38,449 bases of DNA from assembly GCA_035318925.1 (NCBI GenBank), contig DATHDS010000009.1, positions 1-38,449 of the forward strand, given 5' to 3'. The stretch's first letter is position 1. Every line of letters begins with the position of its first letter. This DNA is from VAXT01 sp035318925 (lineage in GTDB: Bacteria > Actinomycetota > Thermoleophilia > Gaiellales > Gaiellaceae). Of this stretch, positions 29,585 to 36,947 are shown one piece after another. Below the pieces are notes generated by a model. That model made no database searches. It was not told the DNA's origin and was given only the letters and a program-made list of their open reading frames with translations. The position numbers and the translations under genes are program-made.

Positions 29585-30720
29585 GCGGCAACCGCGTTCC
29601 GCGAGCCGGCGAGAGCTTCGTAGAGCTCGGCGAGCTGCTGCGCGATGCGATCCCACGAGTAGCGCTCCTGCGCGATCGTGCGAGCAGCGCGACCGCGCTC
29701 CTCGCGCCGGGGCTCGTCCGCGAGCAGAGAGACGATCGCATCCGCGAGGGCGGCCGGTTCGCCGGGGGGCACGAGCAGGCCGGCCTCGGGCTCCATGACG
29801 CCACGGTAGCCCGAGATGTCGGAGGCCACGACCGGGGTCGCGCAGGCGAACGCGCGTGTGAGCACCATGCCGAAGCTCTCGCCACCGAGCGACGGCGCGA
29901 CGAGCGCCTTCGCCGCCAGGAGCTCCGCGGTCAGCTCGGCCTGCGAGAGGAATCCGAGCACGTCGACGCCCTCACTGGGCACGCGCAGGCGGGCGAAGAG
30001 GAGGCGCACCGCGAGCGGGTCGGCGCCGATCACCCGCAGGCGCGCGCCGGTTCGGCGCCGCACCTCGGGCCACGCGCGGAGCAGGACCTGGAGGCCCTTG
30101 CGGGGCTCCTGCCGCCCAACGAACACGATGCGCTCCTCACGGCCGGCTGCATCCGCCTCGTCCGGGACGAGGACGCCGTTCGGGATCAACTCGTAGTCGC
30201 CGGGGAAGTAGCGATTGGCCGTCTCGCGCGCGGCCTCCGAGACAGCGATCCGGTGATCGATCCGGTCGAGCAGGAAGCCCCAGACCGGCTTCGCGAGCTT
30301 CAGCCACGAGAGTTCACCCGAGGCGTGAAAGGTCGCGACGATCGGGCATTTGGCCAGGGCCAAGGTCGCGGTCCCGGGCGTCGGCGTCATCGGCTCGTGG
30401 ATGTGGACGAGGTCGAAGCGCTCCCGCTCGAGAACCCGCCGGATTCGCCAGACCGAGCGCGGGCTGAGGATGATGTTCGGCAGCGACCCGTTCGCAGGCA
30501 CGATCACCGAGCGGCCGATGGGGATGACCTCCGGCGGCGGCTCGTCGTGCCGTCCGAGCCGCGGATGGAGGATGCGCGTGAAGCTCCCAGGCGGGTCGTT
30601 GCCCATGACGAGCCGCACGTCGAGCCCGAGGCGCCGCAGCGCAGCCGCCTGGAGCTCCGCATGCTCGACGACGGCTCCCCAGAACGACCAGGAATACGGA
30701 ACGACGATCCCGACCTTCAT
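29581..30720 (-). CDS. GT4 glycosyltransferase, PimA-like
   Basis: This 379-residue GT-B enzyme resembles phosphatidylinositol mannosyltransferase PimA: it begins MKVGIVVPYSWSFWGAVVEH, then VIPIG..., and FDLVHIHEPMTPTPGTATLA (about residues 102-121). The donor-binding half contains IVFVGRQEPRKGLQVLLRAW (about 197-216) and GGESFGMVLTRAFACATPVV. GT4 enzymes have an E-x7-E there; the first Glu is present but the second position is Arg (ACACGC). Retention of donor binding is plausible, but altered. The product is likely a glycosylated lipid, given the coupled LPG-synthase-TM gene. The ATG at 30720 is preceded by CATAGT at 8 nt. Confidence 0.85.
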   Translation of the reverse strand: MKVGIVVPYSWSFWGAVVEHAELQAAALRRLGLDVRLVMGNDPPGSFTRILHPRLGRHDEPPPEVIPIGRSVIVPANGSLPNIILSPRSVWRIRRVLERERFDLVHIHEPMTPTPGTATLALAKCPIVATFHASGELSWLKLAKPVWGFLLDRIDHRIAVSEAARETANRYFPGDYELIPNGVLVPDEADAAGREERIVFVGRQEPRKGLQVLLRAWPEVRRRTGARLRVIGADPLAVRLLFARLRVPSEGVDVLGFLSQAELTAELLAAKALVAPSLGGESFGMVLTRAFACATPVVASDISGYRGVMEPEAGLLVPPGEPAALADAIVSLLADEPRREERGRAARTIAQERYSWDRIAQQLAELYEALAGSRNAVAA

Positions 30721-30790
30721 CCGCAGGAACTATGCACGGCTCGGTAACTTTCGGCACTCTGCTCGTCAGTCGACCGCCCGGAGGGCCAAC

Positions 30791-31336
30791 ATGACCGAAG
30801 CGATGTCTGCCACCCGCCGCCTGCGCACAGTTGCGCCCCTCGCGCTCGTCGTCGTCCTCGCGGCTGCCTGCGGAGACGACAACAAGGGCACGGCGACGCC
30901 GAAGACGCCTCCGACGACCACGGCGGCGACGGTCATCCCGACCAAGCCTGCCCCTCCCAGCGGCCGGGGCAATGCGGCAGGCAAGGGCAAGCTCCTGATG
31001 GGGAAGCGCAACCTCCTGCCGCTGCTGACGAGCAGGATCAGGCGCTTCGCCCCGACACAGGTCGAGGGCACGTCGCTCAAGGTCGTCGCGCTCGCCGGCC
31101 CGACGTCGTTCTGGGCGGGCAACAGCCGCAAGCAGCGGATCCTCGTCACGATGCGGCTGAAAGGCGGAAAGCCGCCCAAGATCACCGTCGGCCAGAAGGT
31201 GAGCTTCGTCGGGCTCCTGAGCGTGGCGCCCGCAACCGCCGGGGCGCTTGGCGTCAGGAAGCCCGCCGACACGACGCTGCTCGAGACGCAGGGTGCCTAT
31301 GTCGACGCAAGCGCTGCCGACGTGAAGCTGCGCTAA
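30791..31336 (+). CDS. Putative lipoprotein
   Basis: From ATG 30791 (ribosome site GGAGGG 6 nt upstream) the 181-residue protein has a signal peptide, TVAPLALVVVLAAAC, ending at a lipobox-like AAAC followed by GDD, so it is probably lipid-anchored on the outer face. A Thr/Pro linker (TPKTPPTTTAATVIPTKPAP) leads to a folded domain of about 115 residues, starting KGKLLMGKRNLLPLLTSRIR and containing GTSLKVVALAGPTSFWAG and ITVGQKVSFVGLLSVAP, which looks like an OB-type barrel. No known family. The L,D-transpeptidase starts 2 nt after its stop, so a cell-wall role is likely by association. Confidence 0.7.
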   Translation: MTEAMSATRRLRTVAPLALVVVLAAACGDDNKGTATPKTPPTTTAATVIPTKPAPPSGRGNAAGKGKLLMGKRNLLPLLTSRIRRFAPTQVEGTSLKVVALAGPTSFWAGNSRKQRILVTMRLKGGKPPKITVGQKVSFVGLLSVAPATAGALGVRKPADTTLLETQGAYVDASAADVKLR

Positions 31337-31338
31337 GC

Positions 31339-32079
31339 GTGAAGGTTGCCCTCGTCGCGGGCGGACTGCTGGCCGCCGGCGCGATTGGCCTCGCAGCCAC
31401 TCTTGCCCTGCGCGGTACGGATTCGGCCGAGCCTCCTCCGGCTCCGACGACGTCGGTTCGGCACGAGCCGACCCTCGAGCGAGTCACGGAGCTCGCCGCT
31501 CGCGTGCCGCCCGGCAACCAGGTGGCGCTGCGTGCTCGTCCGAACGGCCGCATCTTGACCCTGGTCGGAGCGCGAACGGAGTTCGGCTCTCCACAGACCC
31601 TCGCCGTCGCCTTCCGGAAGGGAGACTGGCTCGCGGTCCGCAGCCCCGCGCTCGGGAACGAGCAGCTCGGCTGGGTGCGCGCCGCTCCGCTGCGGCTCTT
31701 GCGGCGGCCGGTCGAGCTCGAGGTCGACCTCTCGCGCCGCGAGCTTTCGGTCCGAGACGCAAACGGAGTCGAGCGCCGGATCAGCGTCACGATCGGCGCC
31801 CCCGACACGCCCACGCCACCGGGGGAGTACTACGTCACCGACAAGCTTCCCGGGGCCGATTTCGGCTCCTATTTCGGCTGCTGCATCCTGGCGCTCTCGG
31901 GCCGCCAGCCGAACCTGCCGCAGGGGTGGTCAGGCGGCGACCGCCTCGCCATCCACGGCGCGCCAACCCCGACGTTTGACCGGGCGGACTCGAACGGCTG
32001 CCTCCATGCCGACGAAGCCGACCTTCGCTACCTGATGAAAGCCGTCCCGCTAGGGAGTGCTGTCGAGATCCACGCGTAA
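31339..32079 (+). CDS. L,D-transpeptidase (YkuD domain)
   Basis: This 246-residue exported enzyme cross-links or anchors peptidoglycan through meso-diaminopimelate. An N-terminal hydrophobic helix (VALVAGGLLAAGAIGLAATLA) is followed by an SH3-like segment (NQVALRARPNGRILTLVGAR to GNEQLGWVRAAPLRLL), then the YkuD domain (VELEVDLSRRELSVRD onward). The catalytic motif reads IHG...SNGCLH, with Cys as nucleophile; most family members have S/T-H/R-G-C-I/V-R, so Asn and His replace usual residues. GTG start, 2 nt downstream of the lipoprotein gene. A FGCCILAL segment adds two cysteines near the active site. Confidence 0.88.
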   Translation: MKVALVAGGLLAAGAIGLAATLALRGTDSAEPPPAPTTSVRHEPTLERVTELAARVPPGNQVALRARPNGRILTLVGARTEFGSPQTLAVAFRKGDWLAVRSPALGNEQLGWVRAAPLRLLRRPVELEVDLSRRELSVRDANGVERRISVTIGAPDTPTPPGEYYVTDKLPGADFGSYFGCCILALSGRQPNLPQGWSGGDRLAIHGAPTPTFDRADSNGCLHADEADLRYLMKAVPLGSAVEIHA

Positions 32080-32087
32080 GACCGGGC

Positions 32088-32093
32088 TAGACT
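32088..32093 (+). promoter_or_regulatory. -10 box of the adenosine-deaminase-like gene
   Basis: TAGACT ends 6 nt before the ATG at 32100; the same hexamer stands before the UbiE-like gene. Confidence 0.5.
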
Positions 32094-32099
32094 CGCCGG

Positions 32100-33098
32100 A
32101 TGGAAGGCCTGGCCGAGCTGCACACTCACCTCGGCGGCTCCGTTGCCTCCGACATCCTCTGGAGCCTCGCCCACGAGCAGGGGATTGCGCTCCCGGTCAA
32201 GGACTTCTGGGAGTTCGACCAGCTCGTCACCGTGTCCGACCCGCAGGGCGTCCAGGATCTGAACGCGCTCGACGCGATCTACCACTGGACGGAGCTCATC
32301 CAGTCGAGCCCGCTCGCGGTCGAGCGCTCCGTCCATGCGGCGATCGGCGGCGCGTACCGCTCGCAGGGGATCACGACCCTCGAGCTGCGCTTCAACCCGA
32401 TGAAGCGAAACCGGGGCGGCGAGCGCGACCTCGACCACATCATCATGGCCGCCGTCCGCGGGCTCGACCGCGCGAGCCTCGAGTACCCGCAGGTACGCGT
32501 CGGCCTGATCCTGATGATGGACCGCACGTTCTCGGAGCGGCAGAACGGGATCATCGTCGAGAAGGCGATCCGCTACGCCCCGCGCGGGGTCGTCGGGATC
32601 GACATCGCCGGCCCACGGCCGTCGAGCGACGGCCCCTACCCGTACCGTGACCTATTGCCGCTTGTCGAGCAGGCTCGCTCCGCCGGGCTCGGCGTGACGA
32701 TTCACGTCGGCGAGGAGGGCGGCGAGCACGGAATCGCCGAGATCCGTGATGTCGTCGGTTCCCTTCGCCCCGACCGGATCGGGCACGGAATCCTCGCGGC
32801 GCAGGACCCGCAGCTGATGACCGAGCTGCGCGAGGCCGAGATCACGCTCGAGATCTGCCCGACCTCGAACCTGCTCACGAAGGCGCTGCCCGACGAGGAC
32901 GCGGTGCGCGAGGTCTTCCATGCCTTCAAGAAGGCAGGCGTCCCCTTCACGATCGCGACCGACGGCCCGGAGATGATGCGGACGCACCTGCGAGACGAGT
33001 TCGAGCTCCTGCTCCGGATCGGTGCGCTCGAGGAGGGTGAGCTCGCCGCAGCGAACCGGCGCGGGCACGAAACGAGCTTCGTACCTCCTTCGGAGTAA
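32100..33098 (+). CDS. Adenosine deaminase family protein
   Basis: The 332-residue protein has the metal-dependent deaminase barrel: AELHTHLGGS (H-x-H at residues 8 and 10), TIHVGEEGG (about 200), DRIGHGI (about 226) and ATDGPEMM (about 281). Adenosine deaminase normally has T-D-D-P in the last motif; here the second Asp, which contacts the purine ring, is Gly, while the zinc-site Asp remains. LEICPTSNLLTKAL is another ADA hallmark. It may act on adenosine or a modified purine nucleoside such as the aminodeoxyfutalosine of the alternative menaquinone route. ATG at 32100 lies 6 nt behind TAGACT. Confidence 0.82.
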   Translation: MEGLAELHTHLGGSVASDILWSLAHEQGIALPVKDFWEFDQLVTVSDPQGVQDLNALDAIYHWTELIQSSPLAVERSVHAAIGGAYRSQGITTLELRFNPMKRNRGGERDLDHIIMAAVRGLDRASLEYPQVRVGLILMMDRTFSERQNGIIVEKAIRYAPRGVVGIDIAGPRPSSDGPYPYRDLLPLVEQARSAGLGVTIHVGEEGGEHGIAEIRDVVGSLRPDRIGHGILAAQDPQLMTELREAEITLEICPTSNLLTKALPDEDAVREVFHAFKKAGVPFTIATDGPEMMRTHLRDEFELLLRIGALEEGELAAANRRGHETSFVPPSE

Positions 33099-33146
33099 TC
33101 GTCGGAATACGTCGTTCGGCCTATATTCGTCGCGTCGCGGCACTGG

Positions 33147-33152
33147 TAGCGT
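33147..33152 (+). promoter_or_regulatory. -10 box of the LuxR-type gene
   Basis: TAGCGT ends 7 nt before the ATG at 33160, supporting that start over upstream in-frame codons in the tail of the preceding gene. Confidence 0.45.
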
Positions 33153-33159
33153 CGGCGAC

Positions 33160-33426
33160 ATGGCACAGGTACTGAGCGGGCGGGTCTTGAAGATCACAGA
33201 GAGGCAGCGCGAGGTCGTGGAGCTCATCGCCGCCGGCCTCTCGAACGACGAGGTCGGCGAGCGGCTCGGCATCTCGCCCAGAACGGCGAAGGCGCACTGC
33301 GACGTCCTCCGCCAGAAGCTCGGCGTCCCGCGCCGGCGGCAGATTCCGATCGCGTACCGGCTTCTGACCGGCGAAGACCCGCTCCTGCAAAGCCTCGGAT
33401 CGAACCCCTCCGACTCCGGGGACTGA
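33160..33426 (+). CDS. Stand-alone LuxR-type HTH regulator
   Basis: The 88-residue protein is almost only a LuxR/GerE DNA-binding domain: ITERQREVVELIAAGLSNDE, VGERLGISPRTAKAHCDVLR and QKLGVPRRRQIP (residues about 11-62). There is no receiver or sensor domain, as in GerE. The recognition helix segment SPRTAKAHCDVL follows the family pattern except that Val is replaced by Ala in T-V-K. The protein presumably binds DNA as a dimer. Start ATG 33160 from the -10 box 7 nt upstream. A 15-bp hairpin begins 4 nt after its stop. Confidence 0.85.
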   Translation: MAQVLSGRVLKITERQREVVELIAAGLSNDEVGERLGISPRTAKAHCDVLRQKLGVPRRRQIPIAYRLLTGEDPLLQSLGSNPSDSGD

Positions 33427-33430
33427 CGGC

Positions 33431-33465
33431 CCCGTACCTACGGTCGTGCGGACCGTAGGTACGGG
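33431..33465. terminator. Perfect 15-bp hairpin between convergent genes
   Basis: CCCGTACCTACGGTC (33431-33445) pairs perfectly with 33451-33465 around a GTGCG loop. It stands 4 nt after the LuxR-type stop. There is no T-run, but its stability and position suggest a terminator or 3'-end protector. Confidence 0.6.
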
Positions 33466-33524
33466 CAGTCCTCGCCGGCAGATGACCTCCGAAGATCGGG
33501 CCACCCGAGCCCGGCACCTTTGGG

Positions 33525-33549
33525 ACTTAGCAACAGACTGTTGCAAAGT
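33525..33549. repeat. 25-bp palindrome, copy 2
   Basis: ACTTAGCAACAG and CTGTTGCAAAGT around one A: identical to the copy at 15019-15043 (read on the other strand) apart from one mismatch in the left arm. It lies in the 200-bp space between the LuxR-type gene and the end of the pilus operon. Confidence 0.75.
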
Positions 33550-33626
33550 CGAGATGGTGGCTGCGAGGTGGCGACGGACCTCGGCGACCGTGCGGGAGCC
33601 TAATGCGATCAGGGAAGGGAGACGGC

Positions 33627-34352
33627 CTAGAAGACCGCTACGAGAACGAGCTCGTAGCGCGTGCCGTCGGCGGTGTTCATGAGCGTGACCTTCTTGCCCT
33701 TCGTAAGGGTGGTGGTCGCGCCCCCGGTCGACAGGGATCCGCCGGCGATTCCGATCTTGGCCGTCGTCCTCATCAGCGAGACGAGGCGGAAGACCGGGTC
33801 GGACGATGGGAACGTCTTGCCGACGTCGACCAACTCACGCGTGCCGTTGACGGAGATCCGGGCCGTGGTCGGCGCGGGCGTCGCCTGGGTGGGAGTCGGA
33901 ATCGCCGGGGTGGTCGACTGCTTCTTCGGCTGGGTCGCCTTCAGCTTGCCGGCCGGAGGACGCGCCGCGCCGGTCACACAGGTCGGAGCATCGGAGGTCG
34001 TGGGGTCGGTGTTGCAGACCTTGGCATCCACCTGCTGCACAAACGGGTCCTTGGTCGAGAACCGGTCGAATGACAGGAGCTGTCCGCTCCCCGCCTGCAC
34101 AGCCGGGTCGGAATCGGAAAGGGTCGTAACCGGCGCGAGCGCTGCTGCAGGGGCTGCGGTCACCGGACCGCCGGCAATGGGAGGGCCGGGTGTCGGCGCC
34201 GCGGCGGTAGTGGGCGCCGGCGGCTTCTTGTTCATCGACTTCATGAGCGACGGCACCTCGTACGCGAGCACCCCGAGCAGCAGAACGCCGAGCACTGCCG
34301 CGATGATCTTCTGCCGCTTGGCCTTCGCCTTTGCGTCGAATTTCTTCGCCAT
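33627..34352 (-). CDS. PilP-position protein of the type IV pilus operon
   Basis: This 241-residue protein has a basic cytosolic start, one transmembrane helix (KIIAAVLGVLLLGVLAYEVP, about residues 15-34), a Pro/Thr/Ala-rich linker, a segment with FDRFSTKDPFVQQV, and a C-terminal domain from about 165 (ARISVNGTRELVDVGKTFPS to RYELVLVAVF). The operon position after pilO and the bitopic plan with a small beta-rich end match PilP or GspC-like assembly proteins, but sequence likeness is weak. Two cysteines (VCNTDPTT and TCVTGAA) could form a disulphide. Its ATG overlaps the pilO stop by one base (TAATG). Confidence 0.65.
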   Translation of the reverse strand: MAKKFDAKAKAKRQKIIAAVLGVLLLGVLAYEVPSLMKSMNKKPPAPTTAAAPTPGPPIAGGPVTAAPAAALAPVTTLSDSDPAVQAGSGQLLSFDRFSTKDPFVQQVDAKVCNTDPTTSDAPTCVTGAARPPAGKLKATQPKKQSTTPAIPTPTQATPAPTTARISVNGTRELVDVGKTFPSSDPVFRLVSLMRTTAKIGIAGGSLSTGGATTTLTKGKKVTLMNTADGTRYELVLVAVF

Positions 34353-35059
34353 TACGGGGTCCCCGGGGCTGCGCTCGCGCCCGCCGGCGGCGTGTCGGTC
34401 GAGGCCGCGGTCGTGGTGGGCTCGGTAGTGGTCGACGTGGACGTGGTGTTCGTCGTGGTGGGCGCGGTCTCAGCGGCCGGACGGGCCGCCATCGAGACGT
34501 CGCCGTACACGAAGGCGTGCACTGTCAGGCTCGCCTTGATCATCGGGAACGAGTGCGTGCTCTCGCCGAAGCTGACCGAGTCGACGACAAACAGCCGCCC
34601 CTGCGCGTCCAGTTGTCCCGCGTGGACGCGCACGAGGTTGCGGAGCCGGAACAGGAAGTCGGACAGCTCGTAGAAGTTCCCGTCGAACTCGACGGAGAGC
34701 GGGACGAGCGAGTAACCGGAAACGGGCGTCGCTCCCTGGGGCGTGATCGAGTCGAACTCGATGCCGCTCTCACGCGCGACGGCGCTGAGCTCGAGGATGA
34801 CGCCGGCCATGTCCACGGTGTCGGGCATCGCCTTCGTCAGCCGGAACAGCTCGGCGACTCGGATCGGGGGGGTCGCGCGGGCCTGGGCGGCAAGCGTGCG
34901 GTACTGGTCGATCTGCTGCTGCGTCGCCTCGGTCTGGCGCTTGAGGTCGGCGGCCTTGCCCTTCTGGGGGGAAATGAGCAGGAAGTAACCGGCCAATCCA
35001 TACATGATCAGCCCGACCACGACGCCCGCGATGACGGCTGCTGACGGCTTCGTCCGCAT
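34352..35059 (-). CDS. pilO: Type IV pilus assembly protein PilO
   Basis: This 235-residue bitopic protein has a short cytosolic N-terminus, one helix (VIAGVVVGLIMYGLAGYFLL), a coiled coil (KGKAADLKRQTEATQQQIDQ) and a periplasmic-side ferredoxin-like domain (VAELFRLTKAMPDTVDMAGV, GVILELSAVARESG, PLSVEFDGNFYELSDFLFRL). That fold and order are those of PilO, which pairs with PilN as the inner-membrane alignment platform. The C-terminus is a long Thr/Ala-rich tail, unusual in length. The ATG shares its A with the pilN TGA (TGATG). Confidence 0.85.
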   Translation of the reverse strand: MRTKPSAAVIAGVVVGLIMYGLAGYFLLISPQKGKAADLKRQTEATQQQIDQYRTLAAQARATPPIRVAELFRLTKAMPDTVDMAGVILELSAVARESGIEFDSITPQGATPVSGYSLVPLSVEFDGNFYELSDFLFRLRNLVRVHAGQLDAQGRLFVVDSVSFGESTHSFPMIKASLTVHAFVYGDVSMAARPAAETAPTTTNTTSTSTTTEPTTTAASTDTPPAGASAAPGTP

Positions 35060-35649
35060 CAGGCCGATCCCACGCCTTTCAAAGTGGCGTTGATCGAGAA
35101 TTCGACCACCTTGCGCCCCGTATCGCCGATCGCGGCGGAGCTGTGCTGGAGCTGGATATCCGAGAGATGAGGCACGACGGACAAGCGCGCGAGCAGGCGC
35201 GCGACCCCGTCGTGGGAATAGGTCTTGCCGTTGATGACGAATCCGGCGGTGGTAGTCGCGGATGCGGCGACCGGCGCCGTCGCCGAGAGGCTCGTGAGCC
35301 AGACGTCGTCGGGCAAGACGAGCGAAACCTCACGGAGCACGCGGTCCCAGGCCAGTCGCCCGGAAAGCGCAGCCGACAGCGCCGCGATGCGCGCGTTCTT
35401 CTGCTGCTCGAGCTCGGAGGTGCCCGGAACGGTCGGCGGGGGAACGGGGGTCGCGGCGAGCTGGGCCTCCACAGCATCATGGCGCTTCTGGTTGTCGGAG
35501 ACGCTCGTGCTCGCGGTCAGGAACATGGCAGCGAGAATGGCCGTGACGAGCACGAACCCGACCACGCCGCCGATCACGAGCGGGTTCTCGCGGACGGATG
35601 CGCCCCGCTGTCGCCCGTCGTCCTTCGGGAGGAGGTTGACGGCTCTCAA
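35059..35649 (-). CDS. pilN: Type IV pilus assembly protein PilN
   Basis: This 196-residue protein begins MRAVNLLPKDD: the NLLP motif is the short cytosolic peptide that PilN inserts into PilM. One helix follows (VIGGVVGFVLVTAILAAMFL), then a coiled coil and a ferredoxin-like domain (WDRVLREVSLVLPDDVWLTS). The start is TTG at 35649, overlapping the pilM stop (TTGA), with GGATGG upstream. Together with PilO and PilM it forms the platform under the pilus. Confidence 0.88.
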   Translation of the reverse strand: MRAVNLLPKDDGRQRGASVRENPLVIGGVVGFVLVTAILAAMFLTASTSVSDNQKRHDAVEAQLAATPVPPPTVPGTSELEQQKNARIAALSAALSGRLAWDRVLREVSLVLPDDVWLTSLSATAPVAASATTTAGFVINGKTYSHDGVARLLARLSVVPHLSDIQLQHSSAAIGDTGRKVVEFSINATLKGVGSA

Positions 35650-36944
35650 ACTTCCATCCCTAGTCCGATCGCGACGGCAAGCGATCCGGCCGCGATGCCG
35701 CTATCGACCTTCTTGCCGAGCGTGACGCGAGAAAGAGGGTCACCGAGGCGGACCTTCACGCCGAGCATGCGCCCAAGCTCGGTGTCGAGCCCGGGCAGCT
35801 GAGCGGTGCCGCCGGTCAGGACGACCTCGCCGATGCCCAGTGAGCCCGGCTGTCCCTGGTAGAACTGAAGCGAGGAGACGAGCTCCTGCGCGAACAGCTG
35901 GATCTCCTCGTGGACGGCCGTGCGAACCTTGGCCGCGCGCTCCGGGTCGAGATCCATCGCCTCGGCCGGCTCGAGGAGTGACAGAGAAAGCTTGACCGGC
36001 TCGGCCTCGGAAGGCGTCGTATCCATGGCCCGGGCGATCCGGACATTCAGGTTGTAGCCACCCCATTCGATGACGCGGGTGAACTCGCAGGTCTCGCCGT
36101 TCGAGACGGCCAGCGTCGAGCGCTCGGAGCCGACCGTGACCACGACGATTGCCGCGTTGCCCGCATCGGCAGGTCGATCGCCGAGGGCGCGCAGGAGCGC
36201 GAACGCCTCGAGGTCGATGCCGACGAGCTTGATGCCGGCCTTTTTGCAAGCGGCCACATAGCGGTCGACGAGGTCGCGGTACGCGACGACGAGGAGCACT
36301 CGATGGATCTTGGCACCCTCGTCGTCAACGGTCTCGCCGAGGATGTGGTAGTCGAGGACGGCTTCTTCGAGCGGAATCGGCAACGTCTCCTGGGCGCGAA
36401 AGCGGATCGCGTTCTCGAGCTGTTTCGGGTCGGTGATGCCACCGATCTCGAAGGTCCGGACGCCGATGCGATTGCTCGCGATGCCGAGTCGCACGGCCTG
36501 CTTCGGAAGCTTGTTGTCCTTGAAGAAGAGCTTCAGCGCCTCAACGAGCGCTTCGGGCTCGCGAAGCTCGCCGCCGACGACGATCCCCGGATCCAGCAGC
36601 TGCTGTGCGACCTGGACGAGCTCGCTGGAGCCGTTGTTCACGACTCGTGCGGCCGACAGCTGGGACGCGCCGACCTTGAGCCCGACGAGCCGCTTGTGGC
36701 GGATCGACTTGGCGCCCGTCAGCTTCTTCGGCTGCTTGGCCTTCTTCGGCTGCTTCTGCTTGGCTTGCTTCTCCTCGCGAGGCTGCCCCTCGGCCTGCTC
36801 GCCGGAGGTCTTGGCCTTGCGGGAAAACCAGAGACTCCGCTTGGACTTGGGTGGCTTGGCCTCGGCCGAGGGAGCGTCTGTTGAAGCCTTGCTTCCGCGC
36901 TTCGGCACCAGGTCTCGGAGCTTGATCTCTTTCTTCAAATCCAT
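35646..36944 (-). CDS. pilM: Type IV pilus assembly ATPase-like protein PilM with basic N-terminal extension
   Basis: PilM is a cytosolic actin-fold protein that binds the PilN tail. The core begins at about residue 85 (KRLVGLKVGASQLSAARVV) and includes LGIASNRIGVRTFEIGGITD, AIIVVTVGSERSTLAVSNGE and GEVVLTGGTAQLPGLDTELG. It matches the fold with phosphate loops, although the usual G-L-D-I-G reads GLKVG. Before it lies an 80-residue segment extremely rich in Lys, Gln, Glu and Pro (for example EKQAKQKQPKKAKQPKKLTG) that ordinary PilM lacks. Start ATG 36944 is 3 nt downstream of pilT. Total 432 residues against about 350 in typical PilM. Confidence 0.85.
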   Translation of the reverse strand: MDLKKEIKLRDLVPKRGSKASTDAPSAEAKPPKSKRSLWFSRKAKTSGEQAEGQPREEKQAKQKQPKKAKQPKKLTGAKSIRHKRLVGLKVGASQLSAARVVNNGSSELVQVAQQLLDPGIVVGGELREPEALVEALKLFFKDNKLPKQAVRLGIASNRIGVRTFEIGGITDPKQLENAIRFRAQETLPIPLEEAVLDYHILGETVDDEGAKIHRVLLVVAYRDLVDRYVAACKKAGIKLVGIDLEAFALLRALGDRPADAGNAAIVVVTVGSERSTLAVSNGETCEFTRVIEWGGYNLNVRIARAMDTTPSEAEPVKLSLSLLEPAEAMDLDPERAAKVRTAVHEEIQLFAQELVSSLQFYQGQPGSLGIGEVVLTGGTAQLPGLDTELGRMLGVKVRLGDPLSRVTLGKKVDSGIAAGSLAVAIGLGMEV

Positions 36945-36947
36945 GAT

